From Pseudomonas benzenivorans (GTDB taxonomy: Bacteria > Pseudomonadota > Gammaproteobacteria > Pseudomonadales > Pseudomonadaceae), in contig NZ_FNCT01000003.1 of assembly GCF_900100495.1 (NCBI RefSeq), positions 466,367-530,366 on the forward strand: a stretch of 64,000 bases of DNA, given 5' to 3'. How positions within the stretch are numbered: position 1 is the stretch's first letter; every line of letters begins with the position of its first letter. The translations under genes were made by a program, and so were the position numbers. Below, piece by piece: positions 19,951 to 30,541 of the stretch. Under the pieces are notes generated by a model. It worked only from the letters and a program-made list of their open reading frames with translations, ran no database searches and was not told where the DNA came from.

Positions 19951-22182
19951 ATGGTCATGCGCTTAGGGATGTTGGCGCTGGTAGCGGGCTTGCTCCTGCT
20001 GCGATTTCTGCCGGCTCTGCCGCCTACCTGGCTATTGTGCCTGCTGCCGGTCGTGGGGCTGATGTTGCTGCCGTTTCGCAGCTATGTCGTGGCGTTCTTC
20101 CTGTTTGGTTTCAGTTGGGCCTGCCTCTCCGCGCAATGGGCGCTGGACGACAGGCTGGCGCCTGAGCTGGACGGCCAAACCCTGTGGCTGCAGGGGCGGG
20201 TGGTCGGCTTGCCGGAAGTGCGTGATGAGGTGGTGCGCTTCCAACTGGAGCAGGCCAGGTCGCGGCGCGCCGAGTTGCCTGCCAGCCTGCGTTTGGCCTG
20301 GTATGGCGGCCCCGAGCTGCGTGCCGGTGAAACCTGGCGCCTGGCAGTACGGCTGAAGCGCCCACGCGGCCTGGTCAATCCCCAGTCGTTCGACTACGAG
20401 GCCTGGCTGCTGGCGCAACGCATCGGTGCTACCGGTACGGTGAAGAGTGGCGAGCGCCTGTATCCGGCCAGTGGCCCTGGAGCTTGGCGCGATGCCGTGC
20501 GTCAGCGCTTGCTCGCCAGCGACGCCCACGGCCGCGCAGGGGCGCTGGCCGCTCTGGTGCTGGGTGACGCTTCGGGCTTGTCGGCGGCCGATTGGCGCTT
20601 GCTGCAAGACACCGGCACGGTGCATTTGCTGGTGATATCCGGTCAGCACATCGGCCTGATGGCCGGGTTGCTCTACGGGCTGGTCGCCGGCCTGGCGCGC
20701 TTGGGCTGGTGGCCGCGCAACTGGCCGTGGCTGCCATGGGCCTGCGCATTGGCCTTTGCCGGCGCGTTGGCATACGGCCTGCTGGCGGGTTTCCAGGTGC
20801 CGGTGCAGCGCGCCTGTGCGATGGTCGGCCTGGTGTTGCTCTGGCGCTGGCGGTTTCACCATCTCGGCGTCTGGCTGCCGCTGCTGGTGGCGTTGGTGGT
20901 GGTATTGCTGGCGGAGCCTCTGGCCAGCCTGCAGCCGGGGTTCTGGTTGTCCTTCGGTGCGGTGGGGTTGCTGATCCTGATCTTCGGCGGTCGACTGGGC
21001 GCCTGGCCATGGTGGCAGACCTTGGGGCGGGCGCAATGGGCGATGGCCATCGGTCTGCTGCCGCTGCTGCTGGCTCTGGGCTTGCCGCTTAGTGCCAGTG
21101 GACCGCTGGCCAATTTGCTGGCCGTGCCCTGGGTCGGCCTGACGGTGGTGCCGTTGGCGTTGCTCGGTACCCTGCTGCTGCCGGTGCCCTGGTTGGGCGA
21201 GGCGGTGCTCTGGCTGGCCGGCGGCTTGCTCGAGCTGCTGTTCATGCTCCTGGCGCAGATTGCCGGCTGGCTGCCGGCCTGGTTGCCCGGTGCCTTGCCG
21301 CTATGGGCTTGGCTGCTCTGTAGCGTGGGTGCCTTGCTGCTGTTATTGCCGGCCGGCGTGCCGTTCCGCGGCCTCGGCCTGGTCATGCTGCTGCCGCTGT
21401 TCTACACCCCGCCGCAGCGGCCGCCGCTCGGCCAGGCGGAGGTGTGGATGCTGGATGTCGGTCAAGGCTTGGCGGTCCTGCTGCGCACCCGTGAGCACGC
21501 CTTGCTGTATGACGCCGGACCGCGCTTTGGCGATTTCGATATGGGCGAGCGGGTGGTATTGCCATCGCTGCGTGCCCTGGATGTGCGCCAGCTCGACATG
21601 CTGTTGATCAGCCACGCCGACAACGATCATGCCGGCGGCGCCCAGGCGATCCAGCGTGGGCTCGGGGTCAAGCAGGTGCTGAGCGGGGAGGCAGCGGCGT
21701 TACCGCCCGCGTTGCAGGCCGAGGCTTGTGTTTCGGGGCACAGCTGGCAGTGGGACGAGGTACGCTTCAGCACCTGGCGCTGGGCGGCGGCCGCGGACGG
21801 CAACCAGGCGTCGTGCGTGTTGCGCGTCGAGGCGGCTGGCGAGCGCCTGTGGCTGACCGGCGATATCGACAGTCGTACCGAGCGCGCCTTGCTCGACAGT
21901 GGCCTGGAGATGCGTGCCGAATGGTTGTTGGCGCCGCACCATGGCAGTCGCAGCTCATCCTCGCCGGCGTTCCTCGAGACGGTCGCACCGCGCGCCGCGC
22001 TGATATCCCGGGGCGCGCACAATGCCTTCGGTCATCCGCATCCGAGCGTACTCGCGCGTTATGCGGCGCTGCCCGCACAGCTTTACGACAACGTCGAGCA
22101 CGGCGCGCTGCACATGCGCCTGGGTGCCTTCGCGGCAGGGCAGGGGCTGCGCGAACAGGCGCGATTTTGGCGGGAAAAATGA
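19951..22182 (+). CDS. comEC: DNA internalisation protein ComEC/Rec2
   Basis: 743 residues from the ATG at 19951; ATG 19957 has the better spacing from AAGGAG (19942-19947) and may be the true start. This is the inner-membrane channel for single-stranded DNA uptake in natural transformation. Order of parts: N-terminal membrane helices and a DUF4131/OB-like region, then the competence domain (LVISGQHIGLMAGLLYGL) with many helices. A C-terminal metallo-beta-lactamase-type nuclease domain follows (MLDVGQGLAVLLRT, LLISHADNDHAGG, LAPHHGSRSSSS). It is full length, so uptake could be functional if pili and other factors are present elsewhere. Confidence 0.93.
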   Translation: MVMRLGMLALVAGLLLLRFLPALPPTWLLCLLPVVGLMLLPFRSYVVAFFLFGFSWACLSAQWALDDRLAPELDGQTLWLQGRVVGLPEVRDEVVRFQLEQARSRRAELPASLRLAWYGGPELRAGETWRLAVRLKRPRGLVNPQSFDYEAWLLAQRIGATGTVKSGERLYPASGPGAWRDAVRQRLLASDAHGRAGALAALVLGDASGLSAADWRLLQDTGTVHLLVISGQHIGLMAGLLYGLVAGLARLGWWPRNWPWLPWACALAFAGALAYGLLAGFQVPVQRACAMVGLVLLWRWRFHHLGVWLPLLVALVVVLLAEPLASLQPGFWLSFGAVGLLILIFGGRLGAWPWWQTLGRAQWAMAIGLLPLLLALGLPLSASGPLANLLAVPWVGLTVVPLALLGTLLLPVPWLGEAVLWLAGGLLELLFMLLAQIAGWLPAWLPGALPLWAWLLCSVGALLLLLPAGVPFRGLGLVMLLPLFYTPPQRPPLGQAEVWMLDVGQGLAVLLRTREHALLYDAGPRFGDFDMGERVVLPSLRALDVRQLDMLLISHADNDHAGGAQAIQRGLGVKQVLSGEAAALPPALQAEACVSGHSWQWDEVRFSTWRWAAAADGNQASCVLRVEAAGERLWLTGDIDSRTERALLDSGLEMRAEWLLAPHHGSRSSSSPAFLETVAPRAALISRGAHNAFGHPHPSVLARYAALPAQLYDNVEHGALHMRLGAFAAGQGLREQARFWREK

Positions 22183-22254
22183 GAACGGCGGCGGTCGGCG
22201 ACACCCTGGCCCTATGCTAGAGTGGCGCCACTTTTCCGAAGGGGATCTGCCACC

Positions 22255-22887
22255 GTGTGGGAACTGGTCAAAGCTGGCGGCTGGATGATGCTGCCGATCA
22301 TTCTGTGTTCTATCGCTGCGGCCGGCATCATTGCCGAGCGCCTCTGGACGCTGCGGCCCAGCCGCGTTACGCCGCCTCATCTGCTCGGTCAGGTCTGGCG
22401 CTGGATCAAAGACAAGAAGCTGAGCAACCAAAAGCTCAAGGAATTACGCGCCGATTCGCCGTTGGGGCAAATCCTGGCGGCTGGCCTGGCCAACTCCAAG
22501 CATGGTCGCGAGATCATGAAGGAGTGCATCGAAGAAGCCGCCGCCCGGGTGATCCATGACCTGGAACGCTACCTCAATGCGCTCGGCACCATCGCCGGCA
22601 TCGCGCCGCTGCTCGGCCTGCTCGGCACCGTGCTCGGCATGATCGAAATCTTCAGCTCCTTCATGGGCTCGGGCATGGCCAACGCGCCGGTGCTCGCCGG
22701 CGGCATCGCCAAGGCGTTGATTACCACCGCCGCCGGTCTGATGGTGGCGATCCCGGCACTGTTTTTCCATCGCTACCTGCAGCGTCGGGTCGATGAGCTG
22801 GTGGTCGGCATGGAGCAGGAAGCGATCAAGCTGGTGGAAGTGGTGCAGGGGGATCGTGACGTCGACCTGGGCGAGGGCAAGGCGTGA
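22255..22887 (+). CDS. exbB: ExbB/TolQ-family proton channel protein
   Basis: 210 residues from the GTG at 22255 (VWELVKAGGWMMLPI) with GAAGGGG about 9 nt upstream. Three transmembrane segments are evident: LPIILCSIAAAGIIAERL; GIAPLLGLLGTVLGMIEIF; and the stretch around KALITTAAGLMVAIPALFF. With ExbD it forms the proton-driven motor that energises TonB- or Tol-type systems. It overlaps exbD by 4 bp. Position before lpxK matches other pseudomonads, where this pair is separate from the main exbBD-tonB and tol loci; its specific partner cannot be told from sequence. Confidence 0.92.
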   Translation: MWELVKAGGWMMLPIILCSIAAAGIIAERLWTLRPSRVTPPHLLGQVWRWIKDKKLSNQKLKELRADSPLGQILAAGLANSKHGREIMKECIEEAAARVIHDLERYLNALGTIAGIAPLLGLLGTVLGMIEIFSSFMGSGMANAPVLAGGIAKALITTAAGLMVAIPALFFHRYLQRRVDELVVGMEQEAIKLVEVVQGDRDVDLGEGKA

Positions 22888-23312
22888 AATTCCGGCGCAA
22901 ACCGCGGGAGAACGTCGAGATCAACCTGGCTTCGTTGATCGACGTGGTGTTCATCCTGCTGCTGTTTTTCGTGGTTACTACCACCTTCACCCGCGAGACC
23001 CAGCTCAAGGTCGACCTGCCCGAAGCGGCCAGCGGTACGCCGCCGGAGCAGACCGAGCTGAAGCAACTGGAGGTGCTGATCGCCGCCGATGGCAGTTACT
23101 CGCTGAATGGCCAGCAGCTGTTGAAAAGCGATCTGAGCAGCCTGATCGCCGCGCTGCAGAAAGAGTCGGAGGGCGACAACAGCCTGCCGCTGACCATCAG
23201 CGCCGACGCCAAGACCCCGCACCAGGCGGTGATCACGGCCATGGACGCGGCAGGCAAGCTGGGCTTTGCCCACCTGCGCATCACCACGGTCGAGGCGCAG
23301 GTCGCGCCTTGA
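22884..23312 (+). CDS. exbD: ExbD/TolR-family protein
   Basis: 142 residues with a GTG start inside the exbB stop region. One N-terminal transmembrane helix contains the essential Asp in [22 protein letters not shown] periplasmic domain follows ([25 protein letters not shown]). It is the stator partner of ExbB. lpxK follows after 13 bp. Confidence 0.93.
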   Translation: MKFRRKPRENVEINLASLIDVVFILLLFFVVTTTFTRETQLKVDLPEAASGTPPEQTELKQLEVLIAADGSYSLNGQQLLKSDLSSLIAALQKESEGDNSLPLTISADAKTPHQAVITAMDAAGKLGFAHLRITTVEAQVAP

Positions 23313-23325
23313 GGGTCGCTTGCCG

Positions 23326-24330
23326 ATGGGCTTGACCGATCGCCTACTCGCCGCCTGGTACGCCGGCCATCCGGCGCTGACCCTGTTGCGCCCGCTGGAG
23401 CTGCTCTATCGGCAGGTCGTCCAGCGCCGGCGCACGCGCTTTCTGGCGGGCGAAGGCGAGATCTACCGCGCGCCGGTTCCGGTGTTGGTGGTGGGCAATA
23501 TCACCGTCGGCGGCACCGGCAAGACGCCGCTGATCCTCTGGCTGATCGAACACTGCCGCAGCCGTGGCCTCAGGGTGGGCGTGGTCAGTCGCGGCTACGG
23601 CGCCACACCGCCGTGTTTTCCGTGGCGGGTGGGCGCCGAGCAGGCGGCCAGCGTTGCCGGCGACGAGCCGCTGCTGATCGTACAACGCAGCGGTGTAGCG
23701 CTGATGATCGACCCGGATCGCGGGCGCGCGGTGCGCGCCTTGCTGGCCGCCGAGCCGCTCGACCTGATCCTCAGCGACGACGGTCTGCAGCATTACCGCC
23801 TGGCGCGCGACCTGGAGCTGGTGCTGATCGACGCCGCGCGCGGCCTGGGCAATCACCGCTGCCTGCCGGCCGGGCCGCTGCGCGAGCCGGTCGAGCGTCT
23901 GCGCAGCGTCGATGCGCTGCTCTACAACGGTGCCGACCGCGATCCTGCGGGCGGTTACGCGTTCAATCTGCAGCCCCAGGCGTTGGTCAACCTGAGCACG
24001 GGCGAGCGCCGCCTTCTCAGCCATTTCCCTCCCGGCCAGGCCCTGCATGCCGTGGCCGGTATCGGCAATCCACAGCGTTTCTTCGCTACGCTCGAGGCGC
24101 TACACTGGCGGGCGATTCCGCATGCCTTCGCCGATCATGCACAGTACAGTGCCGAGCGCTTGGCTTTCAGCCCCGTGCTGCCGCTGGTGATGACGGAGAA
24201 GGATGCGGTGAAATGCCGGGCCTTTGCCGCCGCCGACTGGTGGTACCTGGCAGTGGATGCGCAACCTTCTGCGGCATTCATCGCCTGGCTCGATGCGCAG
24301 CTGGCCCGCTTGCTGCCGCCCGCGCCATAG
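23326..24330 (+). CDS. lpxK: Tetraacyldisaccharide 4'-kinase LpxK
   Basis: 334 residues from the ATG at 23326. It phosphorylates the 4' position of the lipid A disaccharide at the inner membrane. An N-terminal hydrophobic helix ([17 protein letters not shown]) precedes the P-loop [23 protein letters not shown] and the [20 protein letters not shown] segment are family motifs. It groups with kdsB, which makes CMP-Kdo for the next steps of lipopolysaccharide inner-core assembly. Confidence 0.96.
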   Translation: MGLTDRLLAAWYAGHPALTLLRPLELLYRQVVQRRRTRFLAGEGEIYRAPVPVLVVGNITVGGTGKTPLILWLIEHCRSRGLRVGVVSRGYGATPPCFPWRVGAEQAASVAGDEPLLIVQRSGVALMIDPDRGRAVRALLAAEPLDLILSDDGLQHYRLARDLELVLIDAARGLGNHRCLPAGPLREPVERLRSVDALLYNGADRDPAGGYAFNLQPQALVNLSTGERRLLSHFPPGQALHAVAGIGNPQRFFATLEALHWRAIPHAFADHAQYSAERLAFSPVLPLVMTEKDAVKCRAFAAADWWYLAVDAQPSAAFIAWLDAQLARLLPPAP

Positions 24331-24389
24331 TTCGCCGGTTCATCGCCTGCGCAGTGTCATTCATTGCAGCCGTACCTCAAGGATCTACC

Positions 24390-24575
24390 ATGGACCCGAA
24401 ATTACTCGATATCTTGGCCTGCCCCCTGTGCAAGGGGCCGCTGAAGCTTGCCGCGGATAAATCCGAGCTGATCTGCAAGGCCGATGCCCTGGCCTTTCCG
24501 GTGCGCGACGGGATTCCGGTGATGCTGGAAAGCGAAGCCCGTACCCTCAACGTCGACGAACGCCTGGACAAGTAG
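24390..24575 (+). CDS. ycaR: Trm112/YcaR-family small zinc-ribbon-like protein
   Basis: 61 residues. [18 protein letters not shown] carries a CxxC, but the second pair is incomplete (a single Cys in [13 protein letters not shown]), and [15 protein letters not shown] is the conserved C-terminal segment. It is kept between lpxK and kdsB in proteobacteria; the role is not firmly known. Its TAG is immediately followed by the kdsB ATG with no intervening base. Confidence 0.9.
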   Translation: MDPKLLDILACPLCKGPLKLAADKSELICKADALAFPVRDGIPVMLESEARTLNVDERLDK

Positions 24576-25340
24576 ATGAGCAGCGCTTTTACCGTTGTGA
24601 TTCCGGCGCGTTACGCTTCCAGTCGTCTGCCTGGCAAGCCTCTGCAGGAGATCGCCGGCAAGCCGATGATCCAGCATGTCTGGCAGCAAGCGTGCAAGAG
24701 CAGTGCGCAGCGGGTGCTGGTGGCCACCGACGATGCGCGCATCGTCGAGGTCTGCCGCGGCTTTGGCGCCGAGGTGCTGCTGACCCGCCCCGAGCACAAT
24801 TCCGGCACCGATCGACTGGCCGAAGTCGCCTCGGCGCTGGGCCTGGCCGCCGATGCCATCGTGGTCAACGTACAGGGCGACGAGCCGCTGATCCCGCCGG
24901 CGATCATCGACCAGGTGGCCGCCAACCTGGCGGCCAATCCGGAAGCCGCTATCGCCACCCTGGCCGAACCCATCGATGAGGCGGCCGCCTTGTTCAATCC
25001 GAACGTGGTCAAGGTGGTGAGCGATCGCAATGGCCTGGCGCTGACCTTCAGCCGTGCGCCGTTGCCGTGGGCGCGCGATGCCTTCGCCGTCAACCGCGAA
25101 CGGCTGCCGGCCGCCGTACCCTACCGTCGGCACATCGGCATCTATGCCTACCGCACGCAGTTCCTGCATGACTTCGTCGCCTGGGGCCCGTGCTGGCTGG
25201 AAGACACCGAGTGCCTGGAGCAGTTGCGTGCGCTGTGGCACGGCGTGCGCATCCATGTCGCCGATGCCCGGCAGGCGCCGCCGGCGGGGGTCGATACGCC
25301 GGACGACCTAGAGCGCGTGCGCAGGCTGCTGGGGGCCTGA
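24576..25340 (+). CDS. kdsB: 3-deoxy-manno-octulosonate cytidylyltransferase
   Basis: 254 residues. It activates Kdo with CTP to give CMP-Kdo for lipopolysaccharide. Motifs: [17 protein letters not shown] (nucleotide-binding), [26 protein letters not shown] and a C-terminal [12 protein letters not shown]. It shares one base with the start of the following phosphatase gene. Confidence 0.97.
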   Translation: MSSAFTVVIPARYASSRLPGKPLQEIAGKPMIQHVWQQACKSSAQRVLVATDDARIVEVCRGFGAEVLLTRPEHNSGTDRLAEVASALGLAADAIVVNVQGDEPLIPPAIIDQVAANLAANPEAAIATLAEPIDEAAALFNPNVVKVVSDRNGLALTFSRAPLPWARDAFAVNRERLPAAVPYRRHIGIYAYRTQFLHDFVAWGPCWLEDTECLEQLRALWHGVRIHVADARQAPPAGVDTPDDLERVRRLLGA

Positions 25341-25804
25341 TGCGCGTCTTGTTTGTCTGCCTGGGCAATATCTGCCGCTCGCCCACCGCCGAAGGCGTGC
25401 TGCGCCACAAGCTGCGTGCGTCCGGCCTGGAAGGGCGCATCGAAGTCGATTCCGCCGGCACCGGCGACTGGCATGTCGGCAAGGCGCCGGACAGTCGGAC
25501 CCGGCTAGCGGCGCAGCGGCGCGGCTACGACCTTGGCGCCTTGCGCGGGCGCCAGGTTTCGGCTGGCGATTTCGTGCGCTTCGACCTGATTCTGGCCATG
25601 GACAGCAGCAACCTGCAGCATCTCCAGCGTATGCGCCCGGCGAGCAGCGCGGCCGAGTTGGACCTGTTCCTGCGGCGCTATGGATTGGCCTTGAGTGAGG
25701 TGCCCGACCCGTATTGCGGCGGCGAGGAGGGCTTCGAGCAGGTGCTGGACCTGATCGAGCAGGCCTGCGATGCCTTGCTGGTCGAGCTGAGGGGGCGGTT
25801 ATGA
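25340..25804 (+). CDS. Low-molecular-weight protein tyrosine phosphatase
   Basis: 154 residues. The active-site loop VCLGNICRSP (C-x5-R-S) sits at the N-terminus and the general acid is in VPDPYCGG. The family removes phosphate from tyrosine residues, often in exopolysaccharide control. The ATG overlaps the kdsB stop (TGATG) and its own stop overlaps the murB ATG, so the three are translationally linked. Confidence 0.93.
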   Translation: MRVLFVCLGNICRSPTAEGVLRHKLRASGLEGRIEVDSAGTGDWHVGKAPDSRTRLAAQRRGYDLGALRGRQVSAGDFVRFDLILAMDSSNLQHLQRMRPASSAAELDLFLRRYGLALSEVPDPYCGGEEGFEQVLDLIEQACDALLVELRGRL

Positions 25805-26820
25805 GTCTGCAGGTCCGCCAGCGCGTCTCGCTCAAGGCGTACAACAGCTTCGCCGTCGAGGCCTCGGCACGCCTGTTTGCCGAGGCGCATGACGACGACC
25901 AGGTGCGCCAGGCATTGGCCTATGCGGCCGGGCAAGGGCTGCCGGTGCTGTTGCTCGGCGGCGGCAGCAACCTGCTGTTGACCGCCGATGTCGAGGCGCT
26001 GGTGCTGCGTATGGCCAGCCGCGGTATCCGGGTGATTCAGGATGACGGCGAGCGGGTGCTGATCGAGGCCGAGGCCGGCGAGCCTTGGCATCCCTTCGTG
26101 CAGTGGACGCTGCAGCGGGGCCTGGTCGGCCTGGAGAATCTCAGCCTGATCCCGGGCACCGTCGGTGCCGCGCCGATGCAGAATATCGGTGCTTATGGCG
26201 TCGAGTTGAAAGACGTTTTCGCCGGCCTGACGGCGCTGGATCGTCGCAGTGGCGAATTGCGCGAGTTCACCCTGGCCGACTGTGGCTTTGCCTACCGTGA
26301 CAGTCTGTTCAAGCGTGAGGCGGGGCGCTGGGTGATCCTGCGGGTACGCTTCGCCTTGAGTCGCACGGCGCCGCTGCACCTCGACTATGGTCCGGTGCGC
26401 CAGCGCTTGGCCGAGCAGGGAATCGATGCGCCGACGGCCGCGGATGTCGGTCGGGCGATCTGCGCGATCCGCAGCGAGAAGTTGCCGGATCCGGCGCTGC
26501 TGGGCAATGCCGGCAGCTTCTTCAAGAATCCCCTGGTTTCCGCGGAGCTGGCGCAGCGCTTGCGCGCCGCGCATGCGGATCTGGTGGCGTATCCGCAAGC
26601 CGATGGCCTGGTCAAGCTGGCCGCGGGCTGGTTGATCGAGCGGGCCGGCTGGAAGGGCTTTCGCGAAGGCGATGCCGGCGTGCATCGGTTGCAGGCGTTG
26701 GTGCTGGTCAATTACGGCCAGGCATCGGGACAGCAATTGCTGGCCCTGGCGCAGCGTATTCAGGCGGATATTGCGCAGCGTTTCGCAGTCGCCCTGGAGA
26801 TCGAGCCTAACGTACTCTGA
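25801..26820 (+). CDS. murB: UDP-N-acetylenolpyruvoylglucosamine reductase MurB
   Basis: 339 residues, type I MurB. It reduces UDP-GlcNAc-enolpyruvate with NADPH to UDP-MurNAc in the cytoplasm. Motifs: YNSFAVEA at the start, LGGGSNLLL for FAD, IPGTVGAAPMQNIGAYGVE, the catalytic Ser in NAGSFFKNP, and the catalytic Glu in the C-terminal EIEPNVL. A terminator follows 64 bp after the stop. Confidence 0.96.
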   Translation: MSLQVRQRVSLKAYNSFAVEASARLFAEAHDDDQVRQALAYAAGQGLPVLLLGGGSNLLLTADVEALVLRMASRGIRVIQDDGERVLIEAEAGEPWHPFVQWTLQRGLVGLENLSLIPGTVGAAPMQNIGAYGVELKDVFAGLTALDRRSGELREFTLADCGFAYRDSLFKREAGRWVILRVRFALSRTAPLHLDYGPVRQRLAEQGIDAPTAADVGRAICAIRSEKLPDPALLGNAGSFFKNPLVSAELAQRLRAAHADLVAYPQADGLVKLAAGWLIERAGWKGFREGDAGVHRLQALVLVNYGQASGQQLLALAQRIQADIAQRFAVALEIEPNVL

Positions 26821-26883
26821 GTGCGCGCTGTGCATTCGGTACGGCTGCTCGCTGCAGCTGTTTGAGCCGGGTCGACAAGCAAT

Positions 26884-26914
26884 AAAAAGGGGATGCCGAA
26901 GCATCCCCTTTTTT
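26884..26914. terminator. Terminator between convergent murB and rne
   Basis: The stem AAGGGGATGC-cgaa-GCATCCCCTT is flanked by A5 on the left and T6 on the right. It lies in the 112-bp convergent gap and can serve both strands. Confidence 0.92.
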
Positions 26915-26932
26915 GTTGCGAACGGGTTGGAC

Positions 26933-29900
26933 TTACGGCTTGACCGCGTGCTCAACCTGCTGCTTTTCGGCTTCGGCTTCACCTTCGTCGGCCGGGGCAC
27001 TGTCGGGCGCCTGGGTTTCGCCGACTGCAGCCTGAGCTTCGCCTTCGGCCTCGGGCTCGGGCGTATCAGCGCTGGCGTCGAGTGCTTTGGTTTCAGCCTC
27101 CGGCTCGACCGTGGTTGCGGCTTCGCTCGCATCGGCTTGCGCAACAGCGGTCTCGACCTGCGGGGCGGTGGCGGCGGCTTCGGCAGCTTCGCGCGCCAGG
27201 CGTTCGGCTTCGCGCTGACGGCGGCGTACTTCACGAGGATCGTTCGGTGCGCGACCGGTGGCGCTCGGCGCGACTGCCGGTGCTTCTGCTTCGGCTGCGG
27301 CGGCAACCTGCGCCGGTGCTTCGGCGGCAGGGCTTTCGACGAGCGCTTCGCTCGGTTCTTCGCTGACGATCTGTGCAGGCGCTTCGACGACAACCGCTGC
27401 GGTTTCGCTGACCGCCGGGGTGGCGACTTCGACCGGCAGCGCTTCGCTTGCGGCGACGCTTTCGCTGGCCGGGCTGCTGAGCAGTTCGGCAACGGCCTCT
27501 TGCGCAGCCGGCTGGGCGGCAGCTTCTGCAGCCTGAGGTTCAGCGACTGCGGCGCCTGTGGCTTCGTCGGCAGCCTCGGTGGCGGCCACAACGGTTGCGG
27601 CGACAGCCAGGTTGGTGGCGGCTTCGGCGTTGTCTTCGGCTGCCTCCTCGGTGCTCTCGATCAGGTTGCCGTTGGCATCGCGTTGCCGCTCGCGACGGTT
27701 GCTGCGACGGCGCTGGCCGCGCGAACGACGGCGAGGACGCTCACCTGCTTCGGTGCCCTCCTGCTCATCGTCTTGCAACTGCTCTTCGGTGCTCAGCACT
27801 TCTTCCTCATCGCTCGGAATCGGTTCGCTGCGTGACTGGCGCTCTTCACGCGGTGGGCGTGGTTGGCGCGGTTCGCGTGGCGGGCGCTCGGCGCGTACTT
27901 CCTCGGTGACCGTGGTTTCCGGGGTGGTGTCCAGCGGCTCGCGCAGTTCGCGTGGTTGACGCTCCTCACGCGGCTTGCGGTCACGGCGGTTTTCCTGGCC
28001 TTCGCGTGGCGGACGCGACTGGCGAACCTCCTGGGGCTCGCGAACTTCAACGGCTTCGCGCGGCTGACGCTCTTCGCGCGGCGGGCGCGGCTGGCGCTCT
28101 TCGCGGGGGGCGCGCTCTTCACGCGGTGCACGCTCTTCGCGCGGTTTGCGCTCTTCGTCGCGGCGACCACCGCGGCTGCGGGTTTGCTGGCGACCGCTGC
28201 GGCGCTCTTCGCTGCGTGGTTGGCGTTCGCTGGCTTTCTTCTCGACGACCGCGGGCTTCTCTTCTTCCTTGCCGGCAAACAAGCTGACCAGGGATTTCAC
28301 CAGGCCCTTGAACAGGCTCGGCTGGCTGGCGACGACGGGTTCGCTGACCTCGGTCACGGGCGTCGGTGCGGTGCGCTGCGGCGCGGCTTTGATCGCCGCC
28401 TCCTGGCGCACCAGGGTGCGGGTGGCGGCAACCGGTTGTACTTCTTCGGCTTCGCTCGCCGCCGCCATTTCATAGCTGGACTGCGCAGTCTGTGCTTCCG
28501 GGCTGTCGTCACGGATGCGCTGCACTTCAAAATGCGGCGTTTCCAGGTGGTCGTTCGGCAGGATCACGATCCGTGCACGGCTGCGCAGTTCGATCTTGGT
28601 GATCGAGTTGCGTTTCTCGTTGAGCAGGAAGGCGGCCACCGGGATCGGTACCTGGGCGCGCACCTCGGCGGTGCGGTCCTTCAGGGCTTCTTCTTCGATC
28701 AGGCGCAGGATCGCCAGCGACAGCGATTCGACGTCACGGATGATGCCTTGGCCGTTGCAGCGCGGGCAGACGATGCCGCTGCTCTCGCCGAGCGATGGAC
28801 GCAGGCGCTGCCGGGACATTTCCAGCAGGCCGAAGCGCGAGATGCGCCCGACTTGCACGCGGGCGCGGTCGGCTTCCAGGCTTTCGCGGACCTTCTCTTC
28901 CACGGCGCGCTGGTTCTTGGCCGGGGTCATGTCGATGAAGTCGATCACGATCAGGCCGCCGATGTCGCGCAGACGCAACTGGCGGGCGATTTCTTCGGCC
29001 GCTTCCAGGTTGGTCTGCAGCGCGGTTTCCTCGATGTCGCTGCCTTTGGTCGCACGCGCCGAGTTGATGTCGATGGACACCAGGGCTTCGGTCGGGTCGA
29101 TGACGATGGAGCCGCCGGACGGCAGCTTCACTTCGCGCTGGAAGGCGGTTTCGATCTGGCTTTCGATCTGGAAGCGGTTGAACAGCGGCACGCTGTCTTC
29201 ATACAGCTTGATCTTGCTGGCGTACTGCGGCATCACCTGATTGATGAAGCTCAGGGCTTCCTGCTGCGCCTCGACGCTGTCGACCAGGACTTCGCCGATG
29301 TCCTGGCGCAGGTAGTCGCGGATGGCGCGGATGATCACGTTGCTTTCCTGGTAGATCAGGAAAGGCGCGGCGCGATCCTGCGAGGCTTCCTTGATGGCGC
29401 TCCACAGTTGCAGCAGGTAGTCGAGGTCCCACTGCATTTCTTCGCTGGAGCGGCCGAGGCCGGCGGTGCGCACGATCAGGCCCATGTCGCTCGGGGCGAC
29501 CAGGCCATTCAGCGCCTCGCGCAGTTCGTTGCGCTCTTCGCCTTCGATGCGCCGCGAGATGCCGCCGGCGCGCGGGTTGTTCGGCATCAGCACCAGGTAA
29601 CGGCCAGCCAGGCTGATGAAGGTGGTCAGGGCTGCGCCTTTGTTGCCGCGCTCTTCTTTCTCGACCTGGACGATGACTTCCTGGCCTTCCTTGAGCACGT
29701 CCTTGATGTTGACGCGCCCCTCGGGAGCCTTGCTGAAGTATTCGCGAGAGATTTCCTTGAGCGGGAGAAAACCGTGACGCTCGGAGCCGAAGTCGACGAA
29801 GGCGGCTTCCAGGCTGGGTTCGACGCGGGTGATGCGGCCTTTGTAGATGTTGGCCTTCTTCTGCTCGCGGGCACCCGATTCGATGTCCAGGTCGTACAGG

Positions 29901-29968
29901 CGTTGGCCATCGACCAAGGCGACACGCAACTCTTCGGGTTGAGTTGCGTTAATCAGCATTCTTTTCAT
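26933..29968 (-). CDS. rne: Ribonuclease E
   Basis: 1011 residues from the ATG at 29968 ([21 protein letters not shown]). It is the endonuclease that starts most mRNA decay, processes rRNA and tRNA, and scaffolds the degradosome at the membrane. The N-terminal half has the S1 domain ([19 protein letters not shown]), the 5' sensor/RNase H-like region, the catalytic DNase I-like part ([14 protein letters not shown]) and the Zn-link CPRCNGQGI. The C-terminal half is low complexity: Arg/Glu/Pro blocks (repeated REERAP and REERQPR units, about 27.7-28.3 kb), then an acidic, Ala-rich tail. A leader of about 510 nt precedes it, consistent with the 5'-UTR autoregulation known for E. coli rne. Confidence 0.96.
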   Translation of the reverse strand: MKRMLINATQPEELRVALVDGQRLYDLDIESGAREQKKANIYKGRITRVEPSLEAAFVDFGSERHGFLPLKEISREYFSKAPEGRVNIKDVLKEGQEVIVQVEKEERGNKGAALTTFISLAGRYLVLMPNNPRAGGISRRIEGEERNELREALNGLVAPSDMGLIVRTAGLGRSSEEMQWDLDYLLQLWSAIKEASQDRAAPFLIYQESNVIIRAIRDYLRQDIGEVLVDSVEAQQEALSFINQVMPQYASKIKLYEDSVPLFNRFQIESQIETAFQREVKLPSGGSIVIDPTEALVSIDINSARATKGSDIEETALQTNLEAAEEIARQLRLRDIGGLIVIDFIDMTPAKNQRAVEEKVRESLEADRARVQVGRISRFGLLEMSRQRLRPSLGESSGIVCPRCNGQGIIRDVESLSLAILRLIEEEALKDRTAEVRAQVPIPVAAFLLNEKRNSITKIELRSRARIVILPNDHLETPHFEVQRIRDDSPEAQTAQSSYEMAAASEAEEVQPVAATRTLVRQEAAIKAAPQRTAPTPVTEVSEPVVASQPSLFKGLVKSLVSLFAGKEEEKPAVVEKKASERQPRSEERRSGRQQTRSRGGRRDEERKPREERAPREERAPREERQPRPPREERQPREAVEVREPQEVRQSRPPREGQENRRDRKPREERQPRELREPLDTTPETTVTEEVRAERPPREPRQPRPPREERQSRSEPIPSDEEEVLSTEEQLQDDEQEGTEAGERPRRRSRGQRRRSNRRERQRDANGNLIESTEEAAEDNAEAATNLAVAATVVAATEAADEATGAAVAEPQAAEAAAQPAAQEAVAELLSSPASESVAASEALPVEVATPAVSETAAVVVEAPAQIVSEEPSEALVESPAAEAPAQVAAAAEAEAPAVAPSATGRAPNDPREVRRRQREAERLAREAAEAAATAPQVETAVAQADASEAATTVEPEAETKALDASADTPEPEAEGEAQAAVGETQAPDSAPADEGEAEAEKQQVEHAVKP

Positions 29969-30484
29969 GTAGTACCGTCGGTTTCCGGGGCTGCCGGAAG
30001 CGGCGTTCGGCACACACGACTCTCAGGGTCGGTGTCAGGCGCGTCAGAAACGGTCGTAAATCGTTTCATTGTCGAGCGGCAGTCAGCCGGTTGGGCTGGG
30101 CCGCGACGGACGTCTCCTGCTTGCTGTTGTGACAGAAAGCACTCAGTCAGGAGGAGGAATCAACTACCGGTAGCGGACGAGATGAAGCGTCTTGGATAAA
30201 GCTACGCAGACCGGCTGTTGTACATCTCCACCCTACACGTATCGCTGAAAATCGGGTGCCGCTCGCAGAATCCGCAGCGGGTTGGCATTTACCGCAACCG
30301 TCCAAAGGGGATGGCCACGCATCTATTGCTAAGGCTTTATTTCCGAGTTCCTCGAGGGCCTTTGCGGCCTTTCTATCTCCGAAGAACCCGTCGGACGGCC
30401 TTACGTCCTGAATGGGTTGCGTTGGTTGGGGATGGCAGTTTTGGCGATCATCCGCAAACCAGGCCGCTTTTGGCGGCGTTCGCG
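29969..30484 (-). promoter_or_regulatory. Long rne 5' leader
   Basis: About 510 nt lie between the predicted rne start site and its ATG without a supported gene on either strand. Long rne leaders are the site of RNase E self-cleavage in enterobacteria; whether this one acts the same way is inference. The upstream part of the rluC transcript may also arise here, but I see no convincing rluC promoter other than TATGAT at 30530-30535. Confidence 0.55.
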
Positions 30485-30513
30485 ACTATAGCAGCAATGA
30501 TTAAGTGCTTCAA
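30485..30513 (-). promoter_or_regulatory. Sigma-70 promoter for rne
   Basis: On the minus strand TTGAAG (30513-30508) and TATAGT (30490-30485) are separated by exactly 17 bp. The start site would be near 30478. Confidence 0.65.
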
Positions 30514-30541
30514 TTCCATAAAAAATTGTTATGATTGCGGG

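Noticed and set aside
27863..30199. A 778-codon plus-strand frame opposite rne
   Set aside because: It is the antisense shadow of the Arg/Glu-rich rne tail and catalytic domain; composition is low complexity and no family motif appears.
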